A stretch of 45,793 nt of DNA from a bacterium (GTDB lineage Bacteria > Chloroflexota > Dormibacteria > Aeolococcales > Aeolococcaceae): the NCBI GenBank assembly GCA_021847925.1, contig JAJZNI010000069.1, positions 1 to 45,793 of the forward strand, read 5' to 3'. Position numbers and translations under genes: made by a program. Positions within the stretch are counted from its first letter, which is position 1. Each line of letters opens with the position of its first letter. Below, piece after piece: positions 45,608 to 45,793 of this stretch. The notes below the pieces were generated by a model that was given only the letters and a program-made list of their open reading frames with translations, ran no database searches and was not told the DNA's origin.

Positions 45608-45793
45608 TCAGCTCCGGGGCAGGACGAGGATCTCCCCGGGCTGGATCACCGCGGACCCGAGACCGTTGAGCGCCTCGATCTCGGCGATTCGGTGGTCCAC
45701 GTTGTCCCCGGGGAAGTGGCTCTCCGCGATCGCCCAGAGGGTCTGGCCGGGACGCACCACCGCCGTCCCGGCCCCCACGGGCCGCGTCGTCTC
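45608..45793 (-). CDS. LysM domain protein (partial, runs off window)
   Basis: ...GTAVVRPGQTLWAIAESHFPGDNVDHRIAEIEALNGLGSAVIQPGEILVLPRS*. Confidence 0.85.
   Translation of the reverse strand, partial: ETTRPVGAGTAVVRPGQTLWAIAESHFPGDNVDHRIAEIEALNGLGSAVIQPGEILVLPRS

Noticed and set aside
1-45793. CRISPR arrays, transposons, integrases, phage genes, tRNA/rRNA
   Set aside because: No repeated-spacer pattern, transposase motifs or tRNA-like cloverleaf noticed; a tRNAscan/Infernal run would be needed to exclude small RNAs

Overview
High-GC bacterial chromosomal window with dense housekeeping content. Left part: an unusual alpha/beta-hydrolase/polytopic-membrane fusion, a glycerol operon (glpK-glpA-glpB-glpC), a divergent GH94 cellobiose-phosphorylase / GH1 beta-glucosidase pair, and a YegS/diacylglycerol-kinase-type lipid kinase. 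From ~13 kb to the end there is a core backbone resembling the Bacillus order: rpsO-pnp-asd ... udg-rnj ... ftsK-yajQ-cinA(pncC)-recA-recX ... rny-spoVS-miaB-mutS-mutL-miaA-lexA, followed by a LysM protein cut by the window edge. Between rnj and ftsK sits a four-gene minus-strand cassette: (1) a ~95-aa protein with an N-terminal lipobox and a C-terminal PEP-CTERM-like tail (IPEAP - hydrophobic stretch - RRRR), (2) an exosortase with recognisable Cys/Arg/His residues and an EpsI-like C-terminal region, (3) a BcsA-like family 2 glycosyltransferase, and (4) a GtrA-domain/GT-C membrane glycosyltransferase fusion. This candidate exosortase/dedicated-substrate/glycan system is the most interesting item. 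Other items worth checking: structured leaders before rpsO and pnp, a long perfect hairpin before glpK, a GAAC-N4-GTTC box before lexA but a different palindrome in the recA promoter, -10-like TANNNT hexamers immediately before several start codons (possible leaderless mRNAs), and a degenerate endonuclease motif in MutL. mutS/mutL, rny and spoVS argue against a typical actinobacterium; a Chloroflexota/Dormibacterota-like host is only a guess. No tRNA, rRNA, CRISPR or transposase was recognised. All family calls are from reading the translations; no database search was run.
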